The notes under the pieces: generated by a model
Seen by the model: only the letters and a program-made list of their open reading frames with translations
Told to the model about the DNA's origin: nothing
The model's database searches: none
Position numbers and translations under genes: made by a program
NCBI RefSeq assembly: GCF_014699005.1
Contig: NZ_JACWZY010000005.1
Span: 124,001-188,000, forward strand
DNA: 64,000 nucleotides
Source: Spirosoma profusum
GTDB lineage: Bacteria; Bacteroidota; Bacteroidia; Cytophagales; Spirosomataceae
Reading direction: 5' to 3'
Shown: one piece after another, positions 33,977 to 42,842 of the stretch
Layout of the letters: each line of letters opens with the position of its first letter
Numbering within the stretch: position 1 is the first letter of the stretch

Positions 33977-35629
33977 TCACTTATTGTCGCCTTTCGGAAC
34001 GACCAGTATTACGTCTTCCTTATCGACTATAACCTGCCCTTCGGCCAGTCCTTTGGGCTTACGAACGAATTTTCTGGGTGTTATAGTCACAGGGCATAAG
34101 CTATCGGTCCGGCGTTTGGAATACCAGGCAGCCAGTTCGGCGGCCCGCTCGATTACGTTTTTCGGGAACGTTTTTCCAGCCTGATATTTCACGATTACAT
34201 GCGATCCTGCTACGTCGCGGGCATGTAGCCAGAGGTCTTCTTTATAGGCGTATTTCTGCGTTAGCAGATCATTATTTTTGGCGTTTCGGCCAATCAAAAT
34301 GCGAAACGTATCAATGACTACTTCCTTAAAAAGTGGTGTCGATTCATCGGCTCGGCCTGTTACGTCTTCGGTTAATAACTGGTGCTGCTTAACGTAACGA
34401 CGTAGGTCTTTTAGGGTCGTTATGGCTTCTAAATCGGCTTTTTTAGTGTCAATTTTTAATAGTTCCTCCTCACGGGTAGTCATTTGTTCGATCAGATGTT
34501 GCTCTTCAAGCTTTTCGTTTTTTGCTTTTCGGTAAAAATTTTCGGCGTTCCTCTGCGGGCTGAGGTCAGGCTTAAGCTTAAGCGTTATTGGCTGATCTCG
34601 ATAAAAATCGTATAGGGTTAACCGTTCAGGAGACATAGCTCCAGGCACCGTAGGAACCTCATGTAGATTAGCCATCAAAATATGCCCCATTTCTTCATGG
34701 CTTACCTCCAATTCGCGTTGCGTCAATCGTTGCAGATTGGCTTCTATGCGCGCTTCGGCCCTTTTTCGGCGCTTCTCCAGTAAACGTATCAACTGTGCCT
34801 TTTCTTGATCAAACGTAGTTAAGCGATTATAGGCACTATAAAAATGATTGGCGGCCTCAATCGGATCAGTGAATATCTGCCTTATATCACCAACAGGTAG
34901 CAGACTCAACGTAGGTCTATAATCGATAACCGTCAGGAAGTAAGTTGGATGTTCAAGTTGGTTTACTACGTCCTGAATAATCAACCATTGCTTCTCATCG
35001 CTGTATTCTTTGTTTCCAACTCCATGATTTGCAAGCCAGTCGTTTACGATTCGACCAAAGGTTGGAAATAATTTCCGGTGGTCGTAAACAGCCCGCACAA
35101 AGGCGTCATACGACTGGTCGATAGGTCGGTTGAAAGCATCTAATTTTAGGTTTTGGTCGGTAATAAGTTGTCGGTTAAACTGGTCAATAACGACGTTATT
35201 CTGGAAGGCTAACAGGTTTGGACGATTTCCGAAGAATTTGAACAAAATCGTGAAATCGTCTTCAAGCAAAATGGCCAGACACCGCTCATTTTGAAACACC
35301 CTAACGCCAAGGACGACTCTGCCTTCCCGCTCATCTCCAATAACTGATTCGAACAAATCGATGCTGTTGTGCCGGGCTCGTTTTACTGTTTCAGGAAATG
35401 CCAATCCAGAAAAGTCAGGACGTAACGTGGCCTTAATGTAAAATGGCTTATAATAATTGATTTTGCCCTTTGCCTGCGCAAAAATCAACACAACTTCGTC
35501 TCGATCCTGGCTAAAACATGCCATGAATCGAAGACTTGACTGGGGTTCTATTAACTGAGTATAATTACGGCTCAGGCGCGTTTCGAGCACTGGTGCTAAC
35601 TGCCTGAGAAAATAGAAATTAGTATGCAT
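33977..35629 (-). CDS. NFACT-family (RqcH/FbpA-like) RNA-binding protein
   Basis: A 550-residue NFACT protein: a divergent N-terminal FbpA-like domain, a long coiled coil (about 270-440) and the C-terminal NFACT-R domain (DLWLHARDVAGSHVIVK, KNVIERAAELAAWYSKRR, VRKPKGL). Bacterial RqcH proteins bind obstructed 50S subunits and add C-terminal alanine tails; this homologue has the right architecture, but its N-terminal half is divergent and I could not place the DR motif needed for tailing. It would act in the cytoplasm. Single gene, convergent with the M1 peptidase and divergent from susC. Confidence 0.85.
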   Translation of the reverse strand: MHTNFYFLRQLAPVLETRLSRNYTQLIEPQSSLRFMACFSQDRDEVVLIFAQAKGKINYYKPFYIKATLRPDFSGLAFPETVKRARHNSIDLFESVIGDEREGRVVLGVRVFQNERCLAILLEDDFTILFKFFGNRPNLLAFQNNVVIDQFNRQLITDQNLKLDAFNRPIDQSYDAFVRAVYDHRKLFPTFGRIVNDWLANHGVGNKEYSDEKQWLIIQDVVNQLEHPTYFLTVIDYRPTLSLLPVGDIRQIFTDPIEAANHFYSAYNRLTTFDQEKAQLIRLLEKRRKRAEARIEANLQRLTQRELEVSHEEMGHILMANLHEVPTVPGAMSPERLTLYDFYRDQPITLKLKPDLSPQRNAENFYRKAKNEKLEEQHLIEQMTTREEELLKIDTKKADLEAITTLKDLRRYVKQHQLLTEDVTGRADESTPLFKEVVIDTFRILIGRNAKNNDLLTQKYAYKEDLWLHARDVAGSHVIVKYQAGKTFPKNVIERAAELAAWYSKRRTDSLCPVTITPRKFVRKPKGLAEGQVIVDKEDVILVVPKGDNK

Positions 35630-35922
35630 AATGGCACAAATAAACGAATCCTCACTTATTAAATTATAATTATAATTAGTAGTATTTACGGGTTAAGGAG
35701 GGAGTATAATCCGTAATTTTTCCAATGTTGATAACAAATAACACATGAGTAACAATTTGAAAATCAATAAGTTATTCATTATGTAAAATATAATTTTTTC
35801 AATAATAATTAATCATTTATTAATGTAGGGCATATTTTTTTATCAAAATTTCCCTTTGAAATATAATTTAACTAACCTAATATTGTCCTGTTTACTCATT
35901 TTTCAAAACCAACCTAATTTTC

Positions 35923-38900
35923 ATGAGAGCATTGTTCTACAGGTATCTGCAGACCGCTTTAATGGGTGCAGTCATACTGCTATGGAGCTTGAGCGCTTCT
36001 GCCCAAGACCGTCGAGTGACGGGTAAAATTACCAGCGATGATGGTCCTCTACCAGGTATCAACGTCGTGCTGAAGGGTACTCAAACGGGTACCGCCACTG
36101 ATGCGAATGGTGATTATTCACTTAATGTTCGTGGAAATGATCCTGTTTTAGTTATTTCTGGAATCGGTTTTACAACACAGGAAGTTGCTGTTGGCAATCG
36201 TTCGGTTGTTGATGCAAAACTTGCTTCCGAATCTACAGCCCTAAGTGAAGTTGTTGTAACGGGGTATTCGACAGAGAACCGTCGGGATGTTACTGGTGCT
36301 GTTTCAACTGTGAAACCAGCACAACTCAAGGTGGTTCCATCAACGAACGTTGAACAGCAGTTACAGGGACGGGTTGCTGGTGTAACCGTTATCACAAATG
36401 GCCAGCCTGGTACCAGTAGCCAGATTCGGGTTCGGGGTTTTGGGTCATTTGGTGGTAACCAGCCCCTGTATGTTGTCGACGGTGTACCTACGCAAAATAT
36501 TCAATATCTGGCTCCTGATGATATTGAAACTACTACGGTACTTAAAGACGCATCATCTGCCTCGATTTACGGGGCTCGTGCAGCTTCTGGTGTGATTGTT
36601 ATCACGACAAGAAAAGGTCAGCGACGGTCTCAAAAGTTAAGTGTTAGCTACGACGGTCTGTTTGGTGCCACCGACCCAGGGAAAAGCCTACCGATTTTGA
36701 CTCCACAGGAACAGGCTGACTGGACCTGGCAGGCTCGTAAGAACGACATCTATCAAGGCACCTATCCTACCAATGATTTCAAAGGTCTGGCCGGTGGTCA
36801 ATACGGCGAAGGAGCAACCCCTGTTTTACCTGATTATATCTTGGTAGGCAGCAAATCGGGATTACCAGCTTCGGCTGTTAATCTGACTGCTGAGCAGGCT
36901 AACTATAACGTTAACCCAGCTAACGGTGCTATTTACAACGTAATTCCAGCTAACAAGGCTGGAACCGACTGGTATAAAGAAATCACTCGGGTTGCCCCAC
37001 TGATGCGGCATAACATTGGCTTCTCGGGAGGTACTGAATCCAGTCGCTTTTACATTAGTCTGGGTATGCAACAACAGGCTGGTATTGTTGTCAACAATGA
37101 CTTCTCTCGTTACACACTTCGGGCAAATACGGAGTTTGACGTTACTAAGAAGCTTCGGTTTGGCGAAAATTTCCAAATAGCTTATGTAGCTACTAAAGGT
37201 ATTCTGGGTGGCGTAGGTAGCATATTAGGTAACTCAACCAATAACAACTCGTCGTCATCTTCTGACGAAAACGAGGTTCTGTCTGCGTTCCGTATGCCTC
37301 CAATCATTCCTGTTTATAATTCATTTGGAGGTTATGCAGGCACAGCAGCACCAGGTTTCAATAACCCGCGCAACCCAGTTGCTGATCGTCAGGCACGTGC
37401 AAACGATAACGCATTCACCATTATTGGTTTTGGTAATGCTTACTTAGAATATGACGTTCTTCCGTCGCTGACCTTACGCAGCAGCATTGGGGGTAACTAT
37501 TTCGGTAACTATTTCAACAGTTACGGCCGGGTACAATACGAAAACTCGGAAAATAATACGACGTATACCTACAGCGAAGGTTCTGGCTATGGTTTATCCT
37601 GGACGTTTACCAACACAGCCACTTACAAACAGAAGTTTGGTGTTCATGACATCTTTGCGCTGGCAGGTATCGAAGCCCTCAACACAGGGCTTGGGCGTAG
37701 TATCAATGGTTCGGGACAGAATCCCTTCTCTACTGATCCGAACTACGTAACAATTAGCACGACAACTCCCGGAGCTACTCGTCAGGTAAATAGCGGCTAT
37801 GGATTAGGTAATAAGTTCTACTCATTATTTGGCCAGGTTCGCTATACCTTCGATGATAAATACATTCTGACGGGCGTAATTCGTCAGGACGGTTCGTCGC
37901 AATTCGCTCCTAGCCAACGGTATGGGGTTTTTCCAGCTGTCTCAGCGGCCTGGCGTCTTTCATCGGAAGATTTCATGAAGAATCTGCCTTGGGTATCAGA
38001 CTTAAAAGTTCGGGGCGGTTATGGTATTATGGGTAACTCCAACTTCCTGAACGCAACCAACCAGTTTAACCTGTATAGTGGTGGTGCCGGACAAGGGTAT
38101 GATATCAGCGGAACGAATAACTCCATTGCTGCAGGCTTTTTCCGTAGCCAAATTGGTAACGCTGAAGCTAAATGGGAATCTAACGTAACGAGCAACATTG
38201 GTATTGATGGAGCGTTTTTCAACAACAAGTTAGAAGTCGTTCTTGATTTCTGGAGAAGAGATACCAAAGATCTGCTTTATCAGTTGGCACTTCCAGGGGT
38301 AGTAGGTGTACGTTCGGGCGCTCCGTTCAAAAACCTGGCCAGCATGCGTAACCAAGGACTCGACATCTTGGTCACCAATCGCGGAAATATCAATAGCGAT
38401 TTAAGCTATGAAGTAACTGGTATTGCTAGCTTCCTAGACAATAAAATCATCTCCATTGACCCACTCGTTCCTTATTTCTATGGCGGTGGTACGCGTCTGA
38501 GCGGTAACGTAGTACGGAACGAGCCAGGTCACGATCTATCCTCTTTCTATGGTTACAAAGTAATTGGGCTGTTCAACAGCAAAGAAGAAGTAGCTGCTGC
38601 TCCAACGCAGGACGGAGCTGCTCCAGGACGTTTCCGCTATGCTGATACCGATGGTAATGGCAGAATCAATGACAGCGACCGCCAGTACCTGGGAAGCCCA
38701 ATTCCGAAAGTTACGGGTAGTATCACTTTGACATTGAAGTATAAAGGTTTTGACCTGAATGCACAATTGTATGCATCCCTGGGCAACAGTATCTTTAACA
38801 ACCAGCGCTGGTTTACAGATTTCTATCCGTCGTTCACGGGTGCTGCTATGGGGGCTCGGGTGAAAGATTCTTGGTTGCCAACGCATACGAACACAACTGT

Positions 38901-39207
38901 ACCCATTTTTGAAAGTGCGTCTAACTTCAGCACCAATACACAGCCGAACTCGTACTACGTAGAAAATGGTTCATACGGTCGTATGCAGTACCTGACATTA
39001 GGCTATACGCTCCCAGCTACCTTATTAAACAAGGTCAATTTGAGCCGTTTACGTTTATCGGTTTCGGGAACAAATCTTTTCACAATTACGAAATACACGG
39101 GCTTAGATCCAGGCGTAGGCGGTTCGGCTGATACCAACTTCGGTATTGATGTTGGTAACTATCCCGTACAGCGTGGCTATAACGTTGGCTTAAGCTTCGG
39201 TTTCTAA
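35923..39207 (+). CDS. SusC/RagA family TonB-linked outer-membrane protein
   Basis: A 1094-residue SusC-type transporter, which imports glycan or peptide fragments captured by its SusD partner. Residues 1-28 are a signal peptide (ending SASAQ); a carboxypeptidase-like regulatory domain runs about 30-108 (VTGKITSDDGPLPGINVVLK); the plug follows (STNVEQQLQGRVAGV, IRVRGFGSFGGNQPLYVVDG, ASSASIYGARAASGVIVIT), then the barrel ending VGLSFGF. Codon use favours T-ending codons and TACGT/ACGTA is scarce (8 sites) compared with neighbours. susD is 88 nt downstream. No glycoside hydrolase or regulator flanks the pair, so the substrate is unknown. The 293 bp upstream are very AT-rich, with no obvious -7 box. 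Confidence 0.96.
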   Translation: MRALFYRYLQTALMGAVILLWSLSASAQDRRVTGKITSDDGPLPGINVVLKGTQTGTATDANGDYSLNVRGNDPVLVISGIGFTTQEVAVGNRSVVDAKLASESTALSEVVVTGYSTENRRDVTGAVSTVKPAQLKVVPSTNVEQQLQGRVAGVTVITNGQPGTSSQIRVRGFGSFGGNQPLYVVDGVPTQNIQYLAPDDIETTTVLKDASSASIYGARAASGVIVITTRKGQRRSQKLSVSYDGLFGATDPGKSLPILTPQEQADWTWQARKNDIYQGTYPTNDFKGLAGGQYGEGATPVLPDYILVGSKSGLPASAVNLTAEQANYNVNPANGAIYNVIPANKAGTDWYKEITRVAPLMRHNIGFSGGTESSRFYISLGMQQQAGIVVNNDFSRYTLRANTEFDVTKKLRFGENFQIAYVATKGILGGVGSILGNSTNNNSSSSSDENEVLSAFRMPPIIPVYNSFGGYAGTAAPGFNNPRNPVADRQARANDNAFTIIGFGNAYLEYDVLPSLTLRSSIGGNYFGNYFNSYGRVQYENSENNTTYTYSEGSGYGLSWTFTNTATYKQKFGVHDIFALAGIEALNTGLGRSINGSGQNPFSTDPNYVTISTTTPGATRQVNSGYGLGNKFYSLFGQVRYTFDDKYILTGVIRQDGSSQFAPSQRYGVFPAVSAAWRLSSEDFMKNLPWVSDLKVRGGYGIMGNSNFLNATNQFNLYSGGAGQGYDISGTNNSIAAGFFRSQIGNAEAKWESNVTSNIGIDGAFFNNKLEVVLDFWRRDTKDLLYQLALPGVVGVRSGAPFKNLASMRNQGLDILVTNRGNINSDLSYEVTGIASFLDNKIISIDPLVPYFYGGGTRLSGNVVRNEPGHDLSSFYGYKVIGLFNSKEEVAAAPTQDGAAPGRFRYADTDGNGRINDSDRQYLGSPIPKVTGSITLTLKYKGFDLNAQLYASLGNSIFNNQRWFTDFYPSFTGAAMGARVKDSWLPTHTNTTVPIFESASNFSTNTQPNSYYVENGSYGRMQYLTLGYTLPATLLNKVNLSRLRLSVSGTNLFTITKYTGLDPGVGGSADTNFGIDVGNYPVQRGYNVGLSFGF

Positions 39208-39219
39208 AATCATTGTAAA

Positions 39220-39251
39220 CCGGACGCCCGTTTATAAAACAAGGCGTCCGG
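39220..39251 (+). promoter_or_regulatory. Hairpin in the susC-susD spacer
   Basis: Perfect 9-bp GC-rich arms (39220-39228, 39243-39251) with a 14-nt loop lie between susC and susD, 13 nt after the susC stop. It may partly terminate transcription or stabilise the susC 3' end and so set the ratio of the two proteins; there is no T-run. Confidence 0.6.
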
Positions 39252-39295
39252 TCCATAAAAATTAATATTCATTCATTTTCTAGGCTTAAAGCACT

Positions 39296-41032
39296 ATGAA
39301 AAAACTGATTATAAAGGGCACAATGGTCACGGCTATGATGGTCATGATTACGTTTGCCTGTAAAGATAAATTTCTGGAGGTACCGGCCACAGGCCAGTTA
39401 TCCAGTGCACAGCTTACTTCAAAAGCCGGGCTTGACGGGCTGTTGATTGGCGCTTATTCCCAGTTAAACGCTCGTGGTTTTTCGCAGTCGGCAAGTTCTT
39501 TTAACTGGGTTCGGGGTAGTGTTTCGGGTGGTGAAGCGAACAAAGGATCAAACTCCGGTGACTTTAACGCGCTGACGCCTTACGAAACGTATCAATTGCT
39601 GCCATCAAGCGGTGAGGTGAATGCGAAGTGGAATGCCATGTATGAAGGCATTGCACGTTGCAACTCCGTGCTACGTGCGCTTGGAGGGGCGGGCGCCGAC
39701 GTAACGGCTGCTGCTAAAACACAACTTCAGGCAGAAGCCCGCTTCCTACGCGGTCATTACTATTTTGAATTAAAGCGCAATTTCAACATGGTTCCATTCA
39801 TTGACGAAACCGTCGATTATGGAGCAGGCATTGAAAAGGTAACAAATGCTACGGATATATGGCCAAAAATCGAAGACGACTTCAAGTTTGCTCAAACCAG
39901 TCTACCAGAGACGCAAGGAGCAGTTGGTCGTGCTAACAAGTGGGCTGCCGCAGCGTATCTGGCTAAAGTGTACATGTATGAGAAGAAATTCGCCGAGGCA
40001 AAAGCGTTATATGACCAGATCATTCCAAATGGTGTAACAAGCAACGGACTAAAATATGCGCTGCTGGCTAGCTATTCGGATAACTTCAATGCAGCTAAAG
40101 ATAACGGTTCGGAATCTGTCTTTGCGATTCAGGCCGCTGCCAACGCAGGAAGTTCAGATAACGCTAACCCCGAATTAGTTCTGAACTTCCCTTATAACAC
40201 GGGTTCGAATGGACCAGCAGGTTGCTGCGGATTCTTTGCGCCTAGTTTTGATCTGGCCAACTCGTTCCGGGTAAATGCCAATGGCTTACCCCTGGTGGAT
40301 GGTTCTTATAACTCTGCTGCTAATGCGTTGAAAAATGACCAGGGTATTGCATCAAGTGCTGCCTTTACGCTGGACACTGGCCCGGTAGATCCTCGTCTGG
40401 ACTGGTCAGTCGGTCGTCGGGGTATTCAGTACCTAGATTGGCAGCCACACCCAGGTCTTGACTGGATTCGTGACCAGAGTTTTGCAGGCCCTTATTCACC
40501 AAAGAAATTTGTGTTCTATAAGGCACAGGATAAAGTCCTGACCGATGGTAGCTCCTGGACGGATGGTTATTCAGCTATCAACTACAACATTATCCGTTTC
40601 GCTGATGTATTACTGATGGCGGCTGAAGCTGAAGCCGAAGTAGGTACCCTGGCTAACGCGCTTAAATATGTAAACATGATTCGTACGCGGGCTGCTAATC
40701 CAGCTGGTTTCGTTCAGCAGGGCGGCAAAGCTGCAGCCAATTATGTAATTAGCAACTATGCATCGTTTGCTGACAAAACAGCCGCTCAGAATGCCATTCG
40801 GTTTGAACGCAAACTGGAATTGTCGGGCGAGGGTCACCGTTTCTACGACCTTGTTCGTTGGGGTGTAGCAGAACCTGTACTGAATGCCTTCCTTGCATAC
40901 GAAAGCAAATTGCTCCCAACAGCGTATTCTGGAGGTAAGTTTACGGCTGGTAAAGACGAATATCAGCCAATCCCACAGACGCAAATTGATTATCAGGGTA
41001 AGGATGTTCTTAAGCAGAATCCTGGGTATTAA
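39296..41032 (+). CDS. RagB/SusD family nutrient-uptake lipoprotein
   Basis: A 578-residue surface lipoprotein that captures substrate and acts as lid on SusC. The lipobox is ITFAC with lipidated C22. SusD features include helical TPR-like repeats (AEARFLRGHYYFELKRNFNMVP, AAAAYLAKVYMYEKKFAEAKALYDQI), YNIIRFADVLLMAAEAEAE, and the C-terminal RFERKLELSGEGHRFYDLVRWG and PIPQTQIDYQGKDVLKQNPGY, all standard for the family. It follows the susC gene and ends in a strong terminator. Confidence 0.96.
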   Translation: MKKLIIKGTMVTAMMVMITFACKDKFLEVPATGQLSSAQLTSKAGLDGLLIGAYSQLNARGFSQSASSFNWVRGSVSGGEANKGSNSGDFNALTPYETYQLLPSSGEVNAKWNAMYEGIARCNSVLRALGGAGADVTAAAKTQLQAEARFLRGHYYFELKRNFNMVPFIDETVDYGAGIEKVTNATDIWPKIEDDFKFAQTSLPETQGAVGRANKWAAAAYLAKVYMYEKKFAEAKALYDQIIPNGVTSNGLKYALLASYSDNFNAAKDNGSESVFAIQAAANAGSSDNANPELVLNFPYNTGSNGPAGCCGFFAPSFDLANSFRVNANGLPLVDGSYNSAANALKNDQGIASSAAFTLDTGPVDPRLDWSVGRRGIQYLDWQPHPGLDWIRDQSFAGPYSPKKFVFYKAQDKVLTDGSSWTDGYSAINYNIIRFADVLLMAAEAEAEVGTLANALKYVNMIRTRAANPAGFVQQGGKAAANYVISNYASFADKTAAQNAIRFERKLELSGEGHRFYDLVRWGVAEPVLNAFLAYESKLLPTAYSGGKFTAGKDEYQPIPQTQIDYQGKDVLKQNPGY

Positions 41033-41051
41033 TCGAGTTTTAGTATAGCCG

Positions 41052-41084
41052 AAAAGCCAGCTTCACTACTTGAAGCTGGCTTTT
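41052..41084 (+). terminator. Rho-independent terminator after susD
   Basis: A perfect 14-bp stem (41052-41065 and 41071-41084) with a 5-nt loop and a run of T begins 20 nt after the susD stop. This is a textbook intrinsic terminator. Confidence 0.93.
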
Positions 41085-41145
41085 TCATTTATGAACAATC
41101 AACTACTACGTCGGTTATTAGTATACTTAACAACCAAACAACGTT

Positions 41146-41403
41146 ATGTCTAATCACAAAACCACAAACCAGCCAGGTTCCAACGATTTGCAACCCGGCC
41201 GTGAACGGAGCCGAAATCAACAGGCAAACGATACAGGTGGCCAACGCCCAAATGGCGAACGTACCATGACAAACGCAAACAAGACCAAACAAGGTCCTGA
41301 GGACGATCACCAGAGTTCTGATAAAACCAAACACCAGCTTGAGGATGAGCGCGGTGGTCATGGACATTCCGGACACAGCAATAGCCGGAACGGAAGTAGA
41401 TAG
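41146..41403 (+). CDS. Small hydrophilic low-complexity protein
   Basis: An 85-residue predicted protein rich in N, Q, G, R, K and H, with no hydrophobic core, ending in a GHGHSGHSNSRNGS tail; it would be intrinsically disordered. ATG start at 41146. An opposite-strand frame over the same stretch is hydrophobic and looks like a shadow. I do not recognise a family. Isolated gene between the susD terminator and a hairpin; coding status is uncertain. Confidence 0.5.
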   Translation: MSNHKTTNQPGSNDLQPGRERSRNQQANDTGGQRPNGERTMTNANKTKQGPEDDHQSSDKTKHQLEDERGGHGHSGHSNSRNGSR

Positions 41404-41414
41404 AACAAATATGT

Positions 41415-41489
41415 AATGACTAATGGATAATGAGTAATGTTTTGCCCGCTTGTGCTTCATTATCTATTGTACATTATCCATTAGTCATT
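41415..41489. repeat. Inverted repeat just upstream of the epimerase start
   Basis: Perfect 18-bp arms 41415-41432 and 41472-41489 with a 39-nt spacer. The right arm ends only 4 nt before the epimerase ATG (41494), so in RNA the stem would cover the ribosome-landing region. The arm words (AATGACTAATGGATAATG) loosely resemble the GATGA repeat at 20449. Confidence 0.85.
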
Positions 41490-41493
41490 TTGT

Positions 41494-42699
41494 ATGGATC
41501 TCGCCCAATTTCAGGCCGAACTCCGGCAGGAACACAAAGACATTCTGGCCTACTGGCAACGCTACGCTCCCGATAAAGAACATGGCGGTTTTTACGGCCG
41601 GGTCGATTATCAGAACCAGCCTGACAATAAAGCCGATAAAGGTATCGTATTGAACGCCCGTATTTTATGGACGTTTTCGGCTGCTCTCCGACATACCCAT
41701 CACGAAGAATATCGACCCACCGCCGACCAGGTGTTTCAATACATTCGTAAATATTTTATTGATCCTCTATACGGGGGTGTCTATTGGTCAGTCGATGCAA
41801 CCGGACAGCCGAAATATCCTCTTAAACACCTCTATGGACAGGCGTTTGCGCTCTATGGCTTGAGCGAATACGCGCTCGCTACCCACTCTGCTCCTGCTCT
41901 TGCACTAGCCAAAGAGCAATTCCAGAACATGGTGAAGCACGCCTTTGATCCTAAAAAAGGGGGATACGTAGAAGCACTCGCCCGCGATTGGTCACCGGCT
42001 ACAGACTACATTATCAGCAAGTATGATAATCAGGAAAGCAAGACCATGAACACGCACCTGCACATTCTGGAAGCTTTCACGAGTCTGTACCGCGTCTGGC
42101 CAGATAAATCGGTGGCCGAACAGATACGCGGTATGCTCGATATGTTCCTGAAGCACATCGTTGATCTCAAAACGTATCGCATGAATATGTTTCTGGATAA
42201 CGACTGGAATATCCGCCGAACCGCCATTTCGTACGGCCACGACATCGAGGCTTCCTGGCTTTTGCCCGAAGCAGCCGATGCACTGGCGGCAAAAAATCCG
42301 GGCGATAAGTCGTTGCAGAAAACAGTACGTGACGTAGCGATAAAAATGGCGCGGGCAGCCACTACGGGAATTGATGCGTCGGATAATGGAATGAATTATG
42401 AATTAGAACGTAATGGTCACCTCAATCGCGAACGTTCGTGGTGGGTAATGGCCGAAGCGATGGTCGGATTCATGAATGCGTATCAGCTTACGCACGAAAA
42501 ACAGTTCCTGGACAAGTCGATGCAGAGTTGGGAGTTCATCAAAAAATACCTCCTCGATCTCAAAAACGGCGAATGGTACTCCGGCGTAACCGAAGACCAC
42601 AAAATACTCGGAAAAGATAAAATCAGTATGTGGAAATGCCCCTACCATAACAGTCGGGCCTGCCTCGAAATGCTGGAACGTATCGAGCATCTTCGGTAA
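41494..42699 (+). CDS. AGE-family epimerase, cellobiose 2-epimerase-like
   Basis: A 401-residue (alpha/alpha)6-barrel enzyme of the N-acylglucosamine 2-epimerase superfamily. Motifs fit cellobiose 2-epimerase, which converts reducing-end glucose of cellobiose or other oligosaccharides to mannose: MNTHLHILEAFT, ISYGHDIEASWLL and SMWKCPYHNSRACLEML carry the expected catalytic and binding histidines. There is no signal peptide. The closest sugar gene is a beta-phosphoglucomutase-like HAD 3 kb downstream. A short perfect hairpin precedes its start. Confidence 0.85.
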   Translation: MDLAQFQAELRQEHKDILAYWQRYAPDKEHGGFYGRVDYQNQPDNKADKGIVLNARILWTFSAALRHTHHEEYRPTADQVFQYIRKYFIDPLYGGVYWSVDATGQPKYPLKHLYGQAFALYGLSEYALATHSAPALALAKEQFQNMVKHAFDPKKGGYVEALARDWSPATDYIISKYDNQESKTMNTHLHILEAFTSLYRVWPDKSVAEQIRGMLDMFLKHIVDLKTYRMNMFLDNDWNIRRTAISYGHDIEASWLLPEAADALAAKNPGDKSLQKTVRDVAIKMARAATTGIDASDNGMNYELERNGHLNRERSWWVMAEAMVGFMNAYQLTHEKQFLDKSMQSWEFIKKYLLDLKNGEWYSGVTEDHKILGKDKISMWKCPYHNSRACLEMLERIEHLR

Positions 42700-42842
42700 C
42701 GTATACGATTTCTCGAAGGAATGAATGCTACGTTACAGCCTCATTACGTTGCTATAACGAACCCTGCGCCCCTGCACGCTGTTACGTTAGTAGTGCCTTT
42801 GGGCGATGTAACGCCAATTAGTCAAAGGAGCAATTTAATCGA

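Noticed and set aside
41089..41460. 123-aa hydrophobic minus-strand frame across the small hydrophilic gene
   Set aside because: Overlaps the susD terminator side and a repeat; hydrophobicity is what the antisense of Asn/Gln/Lys-rich codons gives. The plus-strand frame is better, though still uncertain.
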